From positions 930,001 to 994,000 of the forward strand of contig CBDDCD010000003.1 of the NCBI GenBank assembly GCA_965226025.1: a stretch of DNA of 64,000 bases, written 5' to 3'. The translations under genes and the position numbers were made by a program. Source of the stretch: Moanibacter sp965226025. Lineage in GTDB: Bacteria > Verrucomicrobiota > Verrucomicrobiia > Opitutales > UBA2987. This document shows positions 35,257 to 43,701 of this stretch, one piece after another (position 1 is the first letter of the stretch; each line of letters opens with the position of its first letter). The notes under the pieces were generated by a model that did no database searches, was not told the DNA's origin, and was given only the letters and a program-made list of their open reading frames with translations.

Positions 35257-35532
35257 TTAGGCCTCCGCCGTGGTCGGGTCGATAATCTGCCTTACCTCGG
35301 AAACTTGATTGGCAGGAAACCCTCCCTTCTTCGCGTGGTCACGAACCATCTCTTCATTCGGGGCAATGTAAACGCAGTATATCTTGTTGTCGGTCACATA
35401 GCTTTCGATCCATTGAATTGTCGGTCCAAGTTTCTCCAACACTCCACAGGATGTCCGGGAAATGTCTATCAGTTGCTCATCCGTCAGTTTCCCGGCTTCC
35501 GGTATTTCACGTTCGATTACAAATTTTGGCAT
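35257..35532 (-). CDS. DUF4242 domain protein
   Basis: 91 residues forming essentially one DUF4242 domain: PKFVIEREIPEAGKLTDEQL at the start, IQWIESYVTDNKIYCVYIAP in the middle and VRDHAKKGGFPANQVSEV at the end. The fold is a small ferredoxin-like barrel; biochemical function is unknown, though members are often annotated as nickel-binding. It is the first gene of a run with the M24 peptidase (18-bp gap) and PhyH. The ATG at 35532 is preceded by GAAAAGAAAT, a weak ribosome binding site. Confidence 0.85.
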   Translation of the reverse strand: MPKFVIEREIPEAGKLTDEQLIDISRTSCGVLEKLGPTIQWIESYVTDNKIYCVYIAPNEEMVRDHAKKGGFPANQVSEVRQIIDPTTAEA

Positions 35533-35602
35533 TTCTTTTCAAGTTATTGCTTTCTGGTGAATGGTTATTCATCGGGCCAGTATCGTCAAACGTTGAAATG
35601 CA

Positions 35603-35650
35603 TTCTCCTACAAACGGCTAACGCAGCTGTAGGACCGCGCTCGCGCGGGA
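35603..35650. repeat. GTAGGACCGCGCTC-type repeat, copy 2
   Basis: TCCTACA (35606-35612) and TGTAGGA (35628-35634) are inverted, and CCGCGC-tc-GCGCGG (35635-35648) forms a tight hairpin. It shares GTAGGACCGCGCTC with 32727-32740. It lies in the gap between the DUF4242 and GHL10-like genes. Confidence 0.6.
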
Positions 35651-35692
35651 TGACAGAATTAAGACAGTCTAGTCAGAAAGATACCCCGGACT

Positions 35693-36880
35693 TTAGGTTC
35701 CTTCGGGGGCAAGAGGCGGGGGCAAGACGGCCCTGTCCAGATCAGCGGTCAGCATGAGATCGCCTTTGCTTGCCCAGCTCCACTGCAGTCCATTAACGCC
35801 CGAAATGATTCTGAGCATATCATTCGTGTACTTCCTCCCGTAAAGCTTGGCCAGCCGCTGCCGTATCATCAGGCTGGCCCATAGTCCGACCTGGTGTTTC
35901 TGGCACAAGGGGGCGTACTGGTTGGCCAGGATCTCAGGGAGTGGAGGCAGACCGAACTCTCCTTCGAAGTAGCTCGTGAGGGAGCCATAGCCCATACGTA
36001 AGTGCCGGCCCACCACGTTGGCGTGTCCTACCACGATAAAATCGATGATGCGGTCCTGAATCCAGGTGCGCCAGTCCAAGTAAAGATTGCCCAGCGGAGG
36101 GCCGAAATAGTCGCCCGGCGGCACGCCGATCCCGAGTTCCAGGTCCCTCTCCTGACAAAGCGCTCTGACTTCGCGCAGGTACTGAGTTACGAACTCCCCG
36201 CGCAGGCGCCGCCATGCTTCGAGGTCGAAATTCTGTGTCAGAATGTCGACGCCGTTGCGTTCCTTAAAAGCAGCTGCGACCGGTTCGTTAAAACCGTATT
36301 GATCGCCGTGCTCTGCGGAGAGACGATGACCGCGGGTGCTGATGTAGACGCCGTCCCAGGAATAGTTGTCCAGCAGGTAGGCGAGTTCCTCGCGGCATTT
36401 GTAGTGTCGCACCTGATCATAAGCGTACTCAGGCACGCCCCAATGCTTCTTCTGCCAGGTCCGATCGCAGGCATAAAACTCGGGGTGCTTGGCGAAGAAC
36501 TTCGACTCCCAATTGAAACGACCGTGGGTGTAGCTGTCGACGTGGGGCGGTTGACCTTCATCATACATATCGACGTAGCAGAAGATCTTAATACCGGCTT
36601 CGCGGGCCGCCTCCGTAGCAATGGCCGCGTCGTCCACCTGATCGAGGATCCCGTAGACCTCCGGTTCCTCTTCGAAGGCCTGCGGGGCGATGTTCGCGAA
36701 CTTGGCCAGCCACCGCTCCTGACGCCAGAGAATGGCGGCGAGGCCATAGGTCTTCTTCCATTCGACAAGGGCGTCGCGAATGCGCTCGGGTGTGTTGAGG
36801 CGGTGCTCCTCCCGCTCCGCCTGCAGCGTGTCGCCCCAACTGCACAACAAGAGGTCGCCTTTCATCTCGTGCATAGCCAT
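35693..36880 (-). CDS. Putative glycoside hydrolase-like TIM-barrel protein
   Basis: 395 residues from the ATG at 36880. It resembles uncharacterised GHL10/DUF187-type proteins: strands such as GIKIFCYVDMYDEGQPPHVD, WDGVYISTRGHR, FVTQYLREVRALCQERDLEL and FIVVGHANVV follow one another at TIM-barrel spacing, with aromatic and acidic residues at strand ends (NGVDILTQNFDLEAWRRLRG). No signal peptide, no known catalytic pair identified. It precedes the DUF4242-M24-PhyH run by 160 bp on the same strand and may belong to it. Function unknown. Confidence 0.65.
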   Translation of the reverse strand: MAMHEMKGDLLLCSWGDTLQAEREEHRLNTPERIRDALVEWKKTYGLAAILWRQERWLAKFANIAPQAFEEEPEVYGILDQVDDAAIATEAAREAGIKIFCYVDMYDEGQPPHVDSYTHGRFNWESKFFAKHPEFYACDRTWQKKHWGVPEYAYDQVRHYKCREELAYLLDNYSWDGVYISTRGHRLSAEHGDQYGFNEPVAAAFKERNGVDILTQNFDLEAWRRLRGEFVTQYLREVRALCQERDLELGIGVPPGDYFGPPLGNLYLDWRTWIQDRIIDFIVVGHANVVGRHLRMGYGSLTSYFEGEFGLPPLPEILANQYAPLCQKHQVGLWASLMIRQRLAKLYGRKYTNDMLRIISGVNGLQWSWASKGDLMLTADLDRAVLPPPLAPEGT

Positions 36881-36889
36881 TCTACCCAT

Positions 36890-37540
36890 AGGGACCTTTA
36901 GTACCTCACTTATGAAATCCCATCATGTTTGCGCAACATTTTTCGTTCCTACTACGCCGGGTTGGGTTTCTTTGTCGTGAGCTTTGGCGACTCGACTCTA
37001 TAATATTGAATCACAAGAATTCGACGATCTGTCCGAGAATCCATGATCCGTAATCGAGTATGTCACAATATCAGTAATCGATCCCGCTGAGCGGGACTCG
37101 CGCCAAAGGTTCCCTCTCGGGGATTAAGATGTTTGCCGAACAGCCGCAGAGTGCTTTCATCGGCGCCTTCCAGTAGGTGGTTGGGCACACGGTAGTTCGC
37201 AGAGCAGCGAAGCCGCAACCAAAGTCGTATCTTTTGTTGCTCATCGAGCCGGCACGATCAAGATGTCAAATCAGTTGAGGTGTCCCTCGGTCGAAAGGTG
37301 CCCATCCTGATGTCGAGGCAACCCACCCCAAACCCCTCCCAGGAGGGGATCGACGGGAGAGCACGATTGCTACTCACGACGCCGGAACGGAACCTCGATC
37401 GAGATCGTTGCCTGTCAGAGCTTTTCCACAGCTCGGCGGGCGATCCCGGCGCGCCGGGCTTAAGGCCCTCTGAGGTCGCCGGCCATGGGAAGGCTTTGAC
37501 AGGGGGGTGAGATCCGTCGTCGCAGCAGAGGATTTGTGAA
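36890..37540. other. Intergenic region with short palindromes
   Basis: 650 bp between divergent genes. It contains TCCCGCTGAGCGGGA (37083-37097), also seen in inverted sense at 7925-7939 and near 40795, and CAAACCCCTCCCAGGAGGGG (37331-37350), whose translated form TPNPSQEG is a motif often seen in repeated intergenic DNA. No gene is supported. Confidence 0.45.
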
Positions 37541-38564
37541 ATGTCCGAGCTGAATGCCCCTATGCCAGGAGACTCAAAATCGAAGTCTGACCCATTTCCC
37601 GACCCTCCGGTAAGATCCGGCCCCGGTCTCCGTGAGTCTGTCGCGCTCATGGCCCTCATGGTCTCGCTCGTCGCCCTATCCATCGACGGGATCTTACCGG
37701 CACTGCCGGCAATCGGCCGCGATCTGGGGGTCGAGCGCGGCAATGCTAACCAACTCATCATCACCATGCTATTTCTGGGCATGGCCATTGGGCAGATCTT
37801 CTATGGTCCCCTTTCCGATAGTACGGGACGGAAACCTGCCATCTACCTTGGTTTCTTCTTTTTCTTCACGGGTTCCCTACTCTGTCTCCTTGCCACCAGT
37901 TTTCAGGTTATGCTCGCCGGCCGGGCTCTCCAGGGGATCGGTGCGGCAGGACCTCGAGCTGTGACCACAGCGCTCATACGGGATCAGTACGAAGGGCGAG
38001 CGATGGCTCGGGTGAATTCGTTCGTCTTGGCCGTATTCATCCTGGTTCCGATTTTCGCTCCGGCCTTGGGACAAGGAATCCTCATGCTAACCCACTGGAG
38101 AGGCATCTTTGGCCTTTTTCTCATGCTTGCAGCGGCGGCGGCGACATGGTTCCACTTCCGCCAGCCCGAAACGCTGTCTCCAACGCAGCGCATACCCTTT
38201 TCCCCAAAAAAATCCTGTCTGCCGTCGGTGTCGTATTCGCCAGTCGTGTAGCGGTGGGCTATTCCCTCGCCATGGGATTCGTCTACGGCTCATTCATCGG
38301 CTATCTGAGTTCTACACAGCAGATATTCCAGATCCAGTATGGATTAGGCGCCCGCTTTCCCCTCGTTTTTGCGATCTTCGCGCTATCCATTGGCACGGCC
38401 TCTCTCTGCAACGGCCGCCTGGTCCTCCGCATTGGCATGAGGCGACTGTCAACCCGGTCCCTTCAGACGCTTACTTCACTTTCCACCGCCTTCTGACTGA
38501 TTGCCTTCGCCCAAGGGGGGCATCCGCCGCTGTGGTCCCAGGGTGAAAGTTTTCTGGGGAGGAA

Positions 38565-39980
38565 GTGGCTGATAGGCAAAAAGATAAAAAAAGAGCTAGA
38601 CAAACCCGAGGGAATCAGTCATGCCAAGATGGTATGAAAGACAAAAAATCTTACCATCTGACTCCTTCGATAGATCGTCTAACTCTGCGTCTGATCTTGC
38701 CCGAAGAGCAGGAGCGATTCAATGATCTTTTGATCCAACATCATTATTTGCACAGTGCGGGGAGCGCGGGAGAGACCCTGCGCTATGTGGCTTTGATCGA
38801 CGGGCAATGGGTGTGTCTTTTGCTGTGGGGAGCGGCTAGCTACCGGCTGAAGGATCGAGACGGCTGGATCGGCTGGGATGGGGCGCGACGGCATGCGCGC
38901 TTGAAACTGGTGGTGCAGAACCGGCGTTTTCTCATTCTGCCCGGGCTCAAGCTGGCCAATCTGGCCTCCAAGACGTTGGCGATGTGCCTGAGAGTCTTGG
39001 CCGATCACTGGGAGCAGGCCTTTGCCTATCGCCCCTTGGTAGCGGAAACTTTCGTGGACCCACAGATCCACCGAGGCACTTGCTACAAGGCGAGCGGGTG
39101 GACTCCTTTGGGCTTGAGCGCGGGATATGGTCGACAGCGGGAAGATTTCTATGAACGCCATGAGCGCCCCAAGCAGATCTGGGTCAAACCCCTGCGGGCT
39201 GATGCTCTGCAACTGCTGCGCTCGCCAGGGCCCTTGCCCAAGGCACACCGTGAGGCCCTCAATGCCAACGACAACTCCCATGCGGTCTGCCTCAAAGTGG
39301 AACAGATGACAAGCCTCCGGGAACGCTTCCACCAGATCGAAGACTTCCGTCGAAAAGCGGGCCGTCGCTATCGACTCGCCACGGTCTTGAGTATGATTGT
39401 GCTCGGCACCCTCTGCGGCAAACACAACCTCAAGGAGATCGTGCGCCTGGCCCATCACCTCAATCAAGCCCAACTGCGCGCCTTACGCTCCTGGAAAAAC
39501 CCCAAAACAAGCCGTTTTCAGGCCCCCTGCTATGATGTCTTCTACCGGGTGTTGCAAAACGTCGAGGCCGAGCTTTTCGATCAAATCCTCACCCAATTCA
39601 TAGCCTCGCCCGAGGGCCGTTTGCCCCGCGATATTGCGGTTGACGGTAAGACTCTCAAAGGCACTGACAAAGAACCGGCCAAGGCCTTGCACCTGGTGGC
39701 CGCGGTCGATCATCAAAGCGCTCAAACGATTGCCCAAGTCGCTACCGCCGACAAATCCAACGAGATCACCGCCGCCCAAACTCTCCTGCGCAAGATGCCG
39801 GCCATGGACGGATCCACCTTCACCTTCGACGCCATGCATAACCAAAAAGAAACGGCCCACATCGTGGTCGAAGAACTCGGTGCTGACTATATCATCCAGA
39901 TCAAAGACAACCAACCCACCATGCATCAAGACGCAAAGAATCTTTTCGGCCCCTCCCCCTTTTTGTCCACCAAACCGTAG
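38565..39980 (+). CDS. DUF4338 (DruA-like) domain fused to ISAs1 transposase, 0-frame part
   Basis: 471 residues. Residues about 30-230 are a DUF4338/DruA domain: LILPEEQERFNDLLIQHHYL, LRYVALIDGQWVCLLLWGAA, FLILPGLKLANLASKTLAMC, ETFVDPQIHRGTCYKASGW. From about residue 250 follows an ISAs1-type transposase: LRERFHQIEDFRRKAGRRYR, IAVDGKTLKGT (first catalytic Asp), FTFDAMHNQKETAHIVVEE (second Asp). The frame stops at 39978, while the homology continues in the -1 frame. The switch point contains CCCTTTTTG (39957-39965). Either -1 ribosomal slippage there or a mutation explains it. DruA proteins occur in the Druantia anti-phage system; here the domain is part of a transposon. Confidence 0.85.
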   Translation: MADRQKDKKRARQTRGNQSCQDGMKDKKSYHLTPSIDRLTLRLILPEEQERFNDLLIQHHYLHSAGSAGETLRYVALIDGQWVCLLLWGAASYRLKDRDGWIGWDGARRHARLKLVVQNRRFLILPGLKLANLASKTLAMCLRVLADHWEQAFAYRPLVAETFVDPQIHRGTCYKASGWTPLGLSAGYGRQREDFYERHERPKQIWVKPLRADALQLLRSPGPLPKAHREALNANDNSHAVCLKVEQMTSLRERFHQIEDFRRKAGRRYRLATVLSMIVLGTLCGKHNLKEIVRLAHHLNQAQLRALRSWKNPKTSRFQAPCYDVFYRVLQNVEAELFDQILTQFIASPEGRLPRDIAVDGKTLKGTDKEPAKALHLVAAVDHQSAQTIAQVATADKSNEITAAQTLLRKMPAMDGSTFTFDAMHNQKETAHIVVEELGADYIIQIKDNQPTMHQDAKNLFGPSPFLSTKP

Positions 39981-40408
39981 ATAAGGACCATGGCCGCCTG
40001 GAGATTCGTCAAATAGCAACCCATCCTCTAAGCGCTCCCTCCCTTGGCTTGCCTCATGCTCGTCAGTTCGCCTCTGTCCAACGCACCTTCCATTATCCTA
40101 ACAAAGCGAAACCTTCCTCGGAACGCTCCTACTATGTCAGCAGCCGCGATCCCACCGACTTGAGCCCTCCTCAGTTCCTATCGAAAATCCGCAACCACTG
40201 GGCCATCGAAAACAAAAACCACTACCCCAGAGATCGCTTCTTCGATGAAGATCGATGTATGATCCGTAACCATAACGCAGCCAGAATCCTGGCTGCTTGC
40301 AGGCAACTGGTTCTTAGCCTCAAATCTACCATGGGCTTCGAATCCACCCCTGCCCTCTGTGATCATTTCACCTTCAACCTACACAAGGCCATCAATATCA
40401 TCACCTAA
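39962..40408 (+). CDS. C-terminal part of the ISAs1-type transposase (-1 frame)
   Basis: Continues the upstream frame as VDKDHGRLEIRQIATHPLSA, then SERSYYVSSRDP, SKIRNHWAIENKNHYPRDRF and FFDEDRCMIRNHNAARILAA, the conserved ISAs1 C-terminus with the third catalytic acid in HWAIEN. The stretch has no start codon or ribosome binding site of its own before 40049. A shift by -1 at the five Ts (39960-39964) gives a seamless fusion (PFFVHQTVDKDHG). Confidence 0.75.
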   Translation, partial: FVHQTVDKDHGRLEIRQIATHPLSAPSLGLPHARQFASVQRTFHYPNKAKPSSERSYYVSSRDPTDLSPPQFLSKIRNHWAIENKNHYPRDRFFDEDRCMIRNHNAARILAACRQLVLSLKSTMGFESTPALCDHFTFNLHKAINIIT

Positions 40409-40739
40409 TGTCCCGAGAATCAAAACACCGTAGCTGTGGTCCCTGATGGCCTACATGATCATTGCCTTTCTCTGCATAGGAGTCTTGTTTGGGAATCTTC
40501 CTGCTCTGGCCATGGAGCCGTTGGGTCATATCGCAGGAACGGGATCCGCCGTCGTAATGACGCTGTCGACTTTCCTTTCTCTCCTGCTGGGAACCTTTAT
40601 CGGCCAGAGTTACAACAATACCATACTTCCACTTATTGGAGGATTCGCGGTCCTTAGCGGTGCGTCGCTGCTCATGATGCTCTGGGTCGATAGGGCGGGA
40701 GCCCGTAGCTCCACCAATGATATTAACAAAATCTCTTGA

Positions 40740-41083
40740 AAACCTCTCCGTGTCTCTCCCGGAGAGCCGGGATGGTTTCCCTTCCTCTTTGCATCCCGCT
40801 CAGCGGGATTGCGGCTTCGTTGCTTCCTCAATCCGTTGGGCAATCATCCCTCTTCCCTTCACAGTATGACTTGCGTCAACGCTCCCATGTTTCCCAATCC
40901 GAATGCTTTGGCTTAGGATGCGCCGATACTGGCCTCGATGGGCGAAGTGATATCAATGCCTTGAACGTCGGCGCCGATGTGTTCTTCTATTTTGTCGATC
41001 AACATTTACAAATTCGGTCTCAACATCACTATCGCTGTTACAAGGAAATCTCATGACAAACGAAATCGTCCCGCGATTTCGGG
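40740..41083. other. Intergenic region without a clear gene
   Basis: About 340 bp. It includes CATCCCGCTCAGCGGGATTG (40794-40813), a short palindrome shared with 7925-7939 and 37083-37097. A plus-strand frame 40736-41056 shows no recognisable domain and is probably non-coding. Confidence 0.4.
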
Positions 41084-41150
41084 CTAGGATTCTGTCGGAC
41101 GAATCGTACGACCTAAGAAGGATTCGAAACCCAGCGTCCGACAGAATCCT
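41084..41150. repeat. CTAGGATTCTGTCGGAC palindrome
   Basis: Left arm 41084-41100 and right arm 41136-41150 (GTCCGACAGAATCCT) are inverted, with 15 of 15 paired bases. The interior (35 bp) differs from the other copies except for GATTCG. It ends 6 bp before the likely start codon of the next gene. Confidence 0.87.
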
Positions 41151-41156
41151 TTGGTG

Positions 41157-41522
41157 ATGGATCATAAACAGCAAATTCTCGAGTGGTTGGAAAAACTCCG
41201 GGCTGGAACGCTTGCGGAAAACGATCTCCGGCAGGCGCTGGAAGGCTTGAATGGACAGAGCCAAGAGGGAAAGCGCCAGCGTCTGCTTTATCTGCAAACG
41301 CAAAAATCGGGGGTTGACGCCGAGGTCCTCGGCATATCGCTGGTGGAAGACGGAGAGGTGCTCGAGGGTCCGGACGATCCCGAGGATTGGCCTTTCGGTT
41401 CCGTGCTCGAAGCGATGAACGATGGATGGCGAGTGATCAAGTTCCCCGATATGGCGCTGCTCCTTCAGGAAAGTGAGACTTACAGTTTAGGATGCGAGTT
41501 CATCCTTGAAAAGTGGGAATAG
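41157..41522 (+). CDS. Conserved-looking protein of unknown function
   Basis: 121 residues from the ATG at 41157. It begins DHKQQILEWLEKLRAGTLAE as an amphipathic helix, continues with a charged helical stretch and ends in an acidic part EDGEVLEGPDDPEDWPFGSV and FPDMALLLQESETYSLGCEF. No signal peptide, membrane segment or known domain. The palindromic repeat directly upstream leaves almost no room for a normal promoter or leader, so expression may depend on the repeat. A hairpin follows the stop. Not recognised. Confidence 0.6.
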   Translation: MDHKQQILEWLEKLRAGTLAENDLRQALEGLNGQSQEGKRQRLLYLQTQKSGVDAEVLGISLVEDGEVLEGPDDPEDWPFGSVLEAMNDGWRVIKFPDMALLLQESETYSLGCEFILEKWE

Positions 41523-41523
41523 A

Positions 41524-41547
41524 TTGAAAATCGCGAGCGATTTTCAA
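41524..41547 (+). terminator. Hairpin after the unknown gene
   Basis: TTGAAAATCGC (41524-41534) pairs with GCGATTTTCAA (41537-41547) with a two-base loop, 2 bp after the stop codon. Only CTTAG follows, so it is a terminator by position rather than by a T-run. Confidence 0.5.
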
Positions 41548-41558
41548 CTTAGAAATCG

Positions 41559-42413
41559 ATGACGATGCTACAGCCTCAGATTGGTCTCCCCTACTACTGT
41601 GAACCAACGCTCGATGACCGGCAGGTCCTCGATTTCTGCCGGAAGGGCTACATGGTTCTTGAGGGGGTTGTCGAAGACGAGATCAACAGTCGGATGATGG
41701 CCTTCATCGATCAGCACCCCGAACACCAGCCGCTAGAACTGCTGACCGAAGACTGGTTTGTCGATGGTGTTCTAAAGAACAGGCAGGCAGCGGGCGCCGT
41801 ACGGTCTCTACTTGGCCGGAACTTTAAACTTCCCGGCAATCTCTGGAATCATCGCGCCGAGTGTCCCGCGCCCGCCCAGGGCTGGCATCGCGACGGCGGA
41901 TCCATCTACACGCCACGCCTGGACTATCTTCAGGTCTTTTACTATCCCCAGGATACGACGTCCGAAATGGGACCGACCGAAGTCATTCCGGGCTCCCACT
42001 TCATGCGCAGCAAGTCCAACTTCATGGGTCACATTCGGGGTGTTAAAATGGCTGAGAAAACAACCGCACCCGCCGGATCGATAATCATCACTATCTACGC
42101 GATTTGGCACCGGAAAGGGAAGAGCACCTGGTCAGGCTTCCGCAATCTTATCAAGTACAACTACTGGCGGACGGCTGAACCGAGCCGGGATTGGATCGTC
42201 GATCCCGACTACAGTTTCTCCTGGCCCGACATGCCCACCGAGCCCCAATTCGAGCAGTTCAAGTCCGATATCGAAGCAGTCCGGATGTTTTCGTGGCTCT
42301 GTGGGGAAACTTACGAGCACGTCGGTGGTCAGTGCTGGCCTTGTGGCTCACCAGCCAAGCCACCGTGCGATCAGGAAGGGTTGCCGGAAGGGTTTAGGCG
42401 ATATAAGGCGTAG
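41559..42413 (+). CDS. Phytanoyl-CoA dioxygenase (PhyH) family protein
   Basis: 284 residues. N-terminal FCRKGYMVLEGVVEDEINSR, iron site H-x-D in GWHRDGGSIYTPRLDYLQVF, middle landmark VIPGSHFMRSKS, distal histidine in TIYAIWHRKGKSTWSG and arginine in FRNLIKYNYWRTAEPSRDWI. The C-terminal SWLCGETYEHVGGQCWPCGS carries several cysteines, unusual in the family. The ATG at 41559 follows a hairpin after the previous gene. Substrate unknown; it is a distinct subfamily from the other seven. Confidence 0.9.
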   Translation: MTMLQPQIGLPYYCEPTLDDRQVLDFCRKGYMVLEGVVEDEINSRMMAFIDQHPEHQPLELLTEDWFVDGVLKNRQAAGAVRSLLGRNFKLPGNLWNHRAECPAPAQGWHRDGGSIYTPRLDYLQVFYYPQDTTSEMGPTEVIPGSHFMRSKSNFMGHIRGVKMAEKTTAPAGSIIITIYAIWHRKGKSTWSGFRNLIKYNYWRTAEPSRDWIVDPDYSFSWPDMPTEPQFEQFKSDIEAVRMFSWLCGETYEHVGGQCWPCGSPAKPPCDQEGLPEGFRRYKA

Positions 42414-42444
42414 AGAGAAAACACGAGGTTATCGATTCAGTTCT

Positions 42445-42469
42445 TGTAGCGGAAAGCAGCACCTTTTCG
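42445..42469. repeat. Single arm of the TGTAGCGGAAAGC repeat
   Basis: TGTAGCGGAAAGCAGCACC and the following TTTTCG differ at two positions from the right arm at 10068-10092. The partner arm is not found nearby. It lies 30 bp after the phyH stop. Confidence 0.6.
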
Positions 42470-42672
42470 AAGTAGGGTAAAGACAAAGATCTGATACAGA
42501 TACTAAGACGAAGGATTTTTCAGGATCTCTTGCGGAATTTTTGATTTTACGGGAGATCATTCAGATTGGGCTTCTTTGTCGCGACAAAGGGCCCCATAGA
42601 CCGGAACTCGCTTGTAAATCGCACACGAAAACTGGAGGAACTAACGAAGAGGAAGAGGCAGATCGACTCCGT

Positions 42673-43491
42673 TCAGTCGGGCACCGCAAACCGCTCCGGA
42701 CTGGCGAACAGCCGGGTCGCTTTCAGAAAACGAATTCCTTCGAACGCATCCCGTTTATGAAGGAGCTGTGCGTTATCGTATATGAGCATGTCTCCCATGC
42801 GCCAGTTGTGCTGATAGATGTATTCAGGTCGAAGTTGATACGAAATCAGTTCCTTTTTCAGGGCCTTGCCTTCCGCCGCCTCCAAACCTTCGAAGCCCCG
42901 GGCGCCTGGAGTGACGTAGAGGGTCCTGACGCCATTCTCGAGATTTTCGAGGACGGCAGGATGGCTAACCTCGATATTCTGGACTCCGTGCGAGGGACCC
43001 GGGCTGTATAGAACTTTCATGTTCTCAACACGGTCTTTAAGCGCCGGCGGCAAGGATTCGTAACCCAATCGCGTGCTCCTGAAGCTGGTGCCCCCGCCGG
43101 ATTCTGGGCAGATAACACAGAAAAGGGTCGACAGAGTGGCTGGATTTTTCCGATAGGCCTGATCGGAGTGCCAGCCGCCATCCGTGTTGTCGATGAAGTT
43201 GCCTTTGATAAGGGTTCCGTCGACGCTATTGATGTTGGCGATGTAGACGATAGACTTGAACCCAGGACTGCAATTATTCTTTGCGGCGGGCGGCTCCTCA
43301 ACCGGACCGAGGGCCGCGCTCAACCCGTAGATGTCGTCGTCGTGCAGAGACTGTCGGCGAAAGAGGAGGAGCGCATGCTCTTGGACGGTCGATAAGATGG
43401 CTTCGGCCATATCTTCATCGATCTGCGTCAGGTCTATGTCCAGGACTTCAGCGCCGAGTTTTTCTGATAGCGGTCTAACCTGAAACTTCAT
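42673..43491 (-). CDS. TauD/TfdA family Fe(II)/2-oxoglutarate dioxygenase
   Basis: 272 residues. The facial triad is visible as H-x-D in GGWHSDQAYRKNPATLSTLF and the distal histidine in AQLLHKRDAFEG; the cosubstrate arginine is in RFLKATRLFASPERF. The N-terminus MKFQVRPLSEKLGAEVLDID is typical of the family. Relatives hydroxylate taurine, chlorinated phenoxyacids, or small acids. It belongs to the same broad oxygenase superfamily as the PhyH proteins here but a different branch. Convergent with nothing close; a 210-bp gap separates it from the SelA-like remnant. Substrate unknown. Confidence 0.92.
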   Translation of the reverse strand: MKFQVRPLSEKLGAEVLDIDLTQIDEDMAEAILSTVQEHALLLFRRQSLHDDDIYGLSAALGPVEEPPAAKNNCSPGFKSIVYIANINSVDGTLIKGNFIDNTDGGWHSDQAYRKNPATLSTLFCVICPESGGGTSFRSTRLGYESLPPALKDRVENMKVLYSPGPSHGVQNIEVSHPAVLENLENGVRTLYVTPGARGFEGLEAAEGKALKKELISYQLRPEYIYQHNWRMGDMLIYDNAQLLHKRDAFEGIRFLKATRLFASPERFAVPD

Positions 43492-43701
43492 TGTAGATGC
43501 GGGTACTCGGGCGACAGTTCGCTTCCTGTAAGAGCAGGATGTATGAAACCTTCCTTTGAAGTTTCAGCCTCGATTGATCGGTCTTCGCGCAAGCGCTGCG
43601 CCCAGACGGGTCCGGTTCCGAAGTGGCAACCGGCGGCTGGAGCTGACTTTGAAAGTCCATAGGAGTTTACTCCACAACAATGATTTGAGAGGAATCGGGA
43701 C

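Larger units (their letters stand above)
38540..40432 (+). mobile_element. DruA-ISAs1 fusion insertion sequence (about 1893 bp)
   Basis: Flanked by an 11-bp direct repeat GCTGTGGTCCC (38529-38539 and 40433-40443). The ends are imperfect inverted repeats: AGGGTGAAAGTTTTCTGGGG at the left and ACGGTGTTTTGATTCTCGGG reading in from the right; the precise right end is uncertain by a base. It is longer than ordinary ISAs1 elements because its gene carries an extra DUF4338 domain. Inserted in the MFS transporter gene. Confidence 0.88.
37541..40739 (+). pseudogene. Bcr/CflA-type MFS drug transporter, broken by frameshift, nonsense codon and IS
   Basis: Three pieces read as one transporter. Piece 1 (37541-38212) has SIDGILPALPAIGRDLGV, motif-A-like GPLSDSTGRKPAIYLG and LAGRALQGIGAAGPRAVTTA, typical of the Bcr/CflA group. 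A run of seven A (38206-38212) shifts the frame; piece 2 continues as FPKKILSAVGVVFASRVAVG to a TGA at 38494-38496, after which the frame still reads LIAFAQGGHPPLW. An IS then interrupts at 38540. Piece 3 resumes at 40444 with LMAYMIIAFLCIGVLFGNLP and AMEPLGHIAGTGSAVV. Joining the pieces without the IS and one target copy restores the frame across the junction. The intact protein would export small toxic molecules. Confidence 0.9.

Noticed and set aside
38565..39980. A Druantia-type defence system based on the DruA-like domain
   Set aside because: The domain is fused to a transposase inside an IS with target duplications, and no DruE-type helicase or other Druantia gene is nearby.
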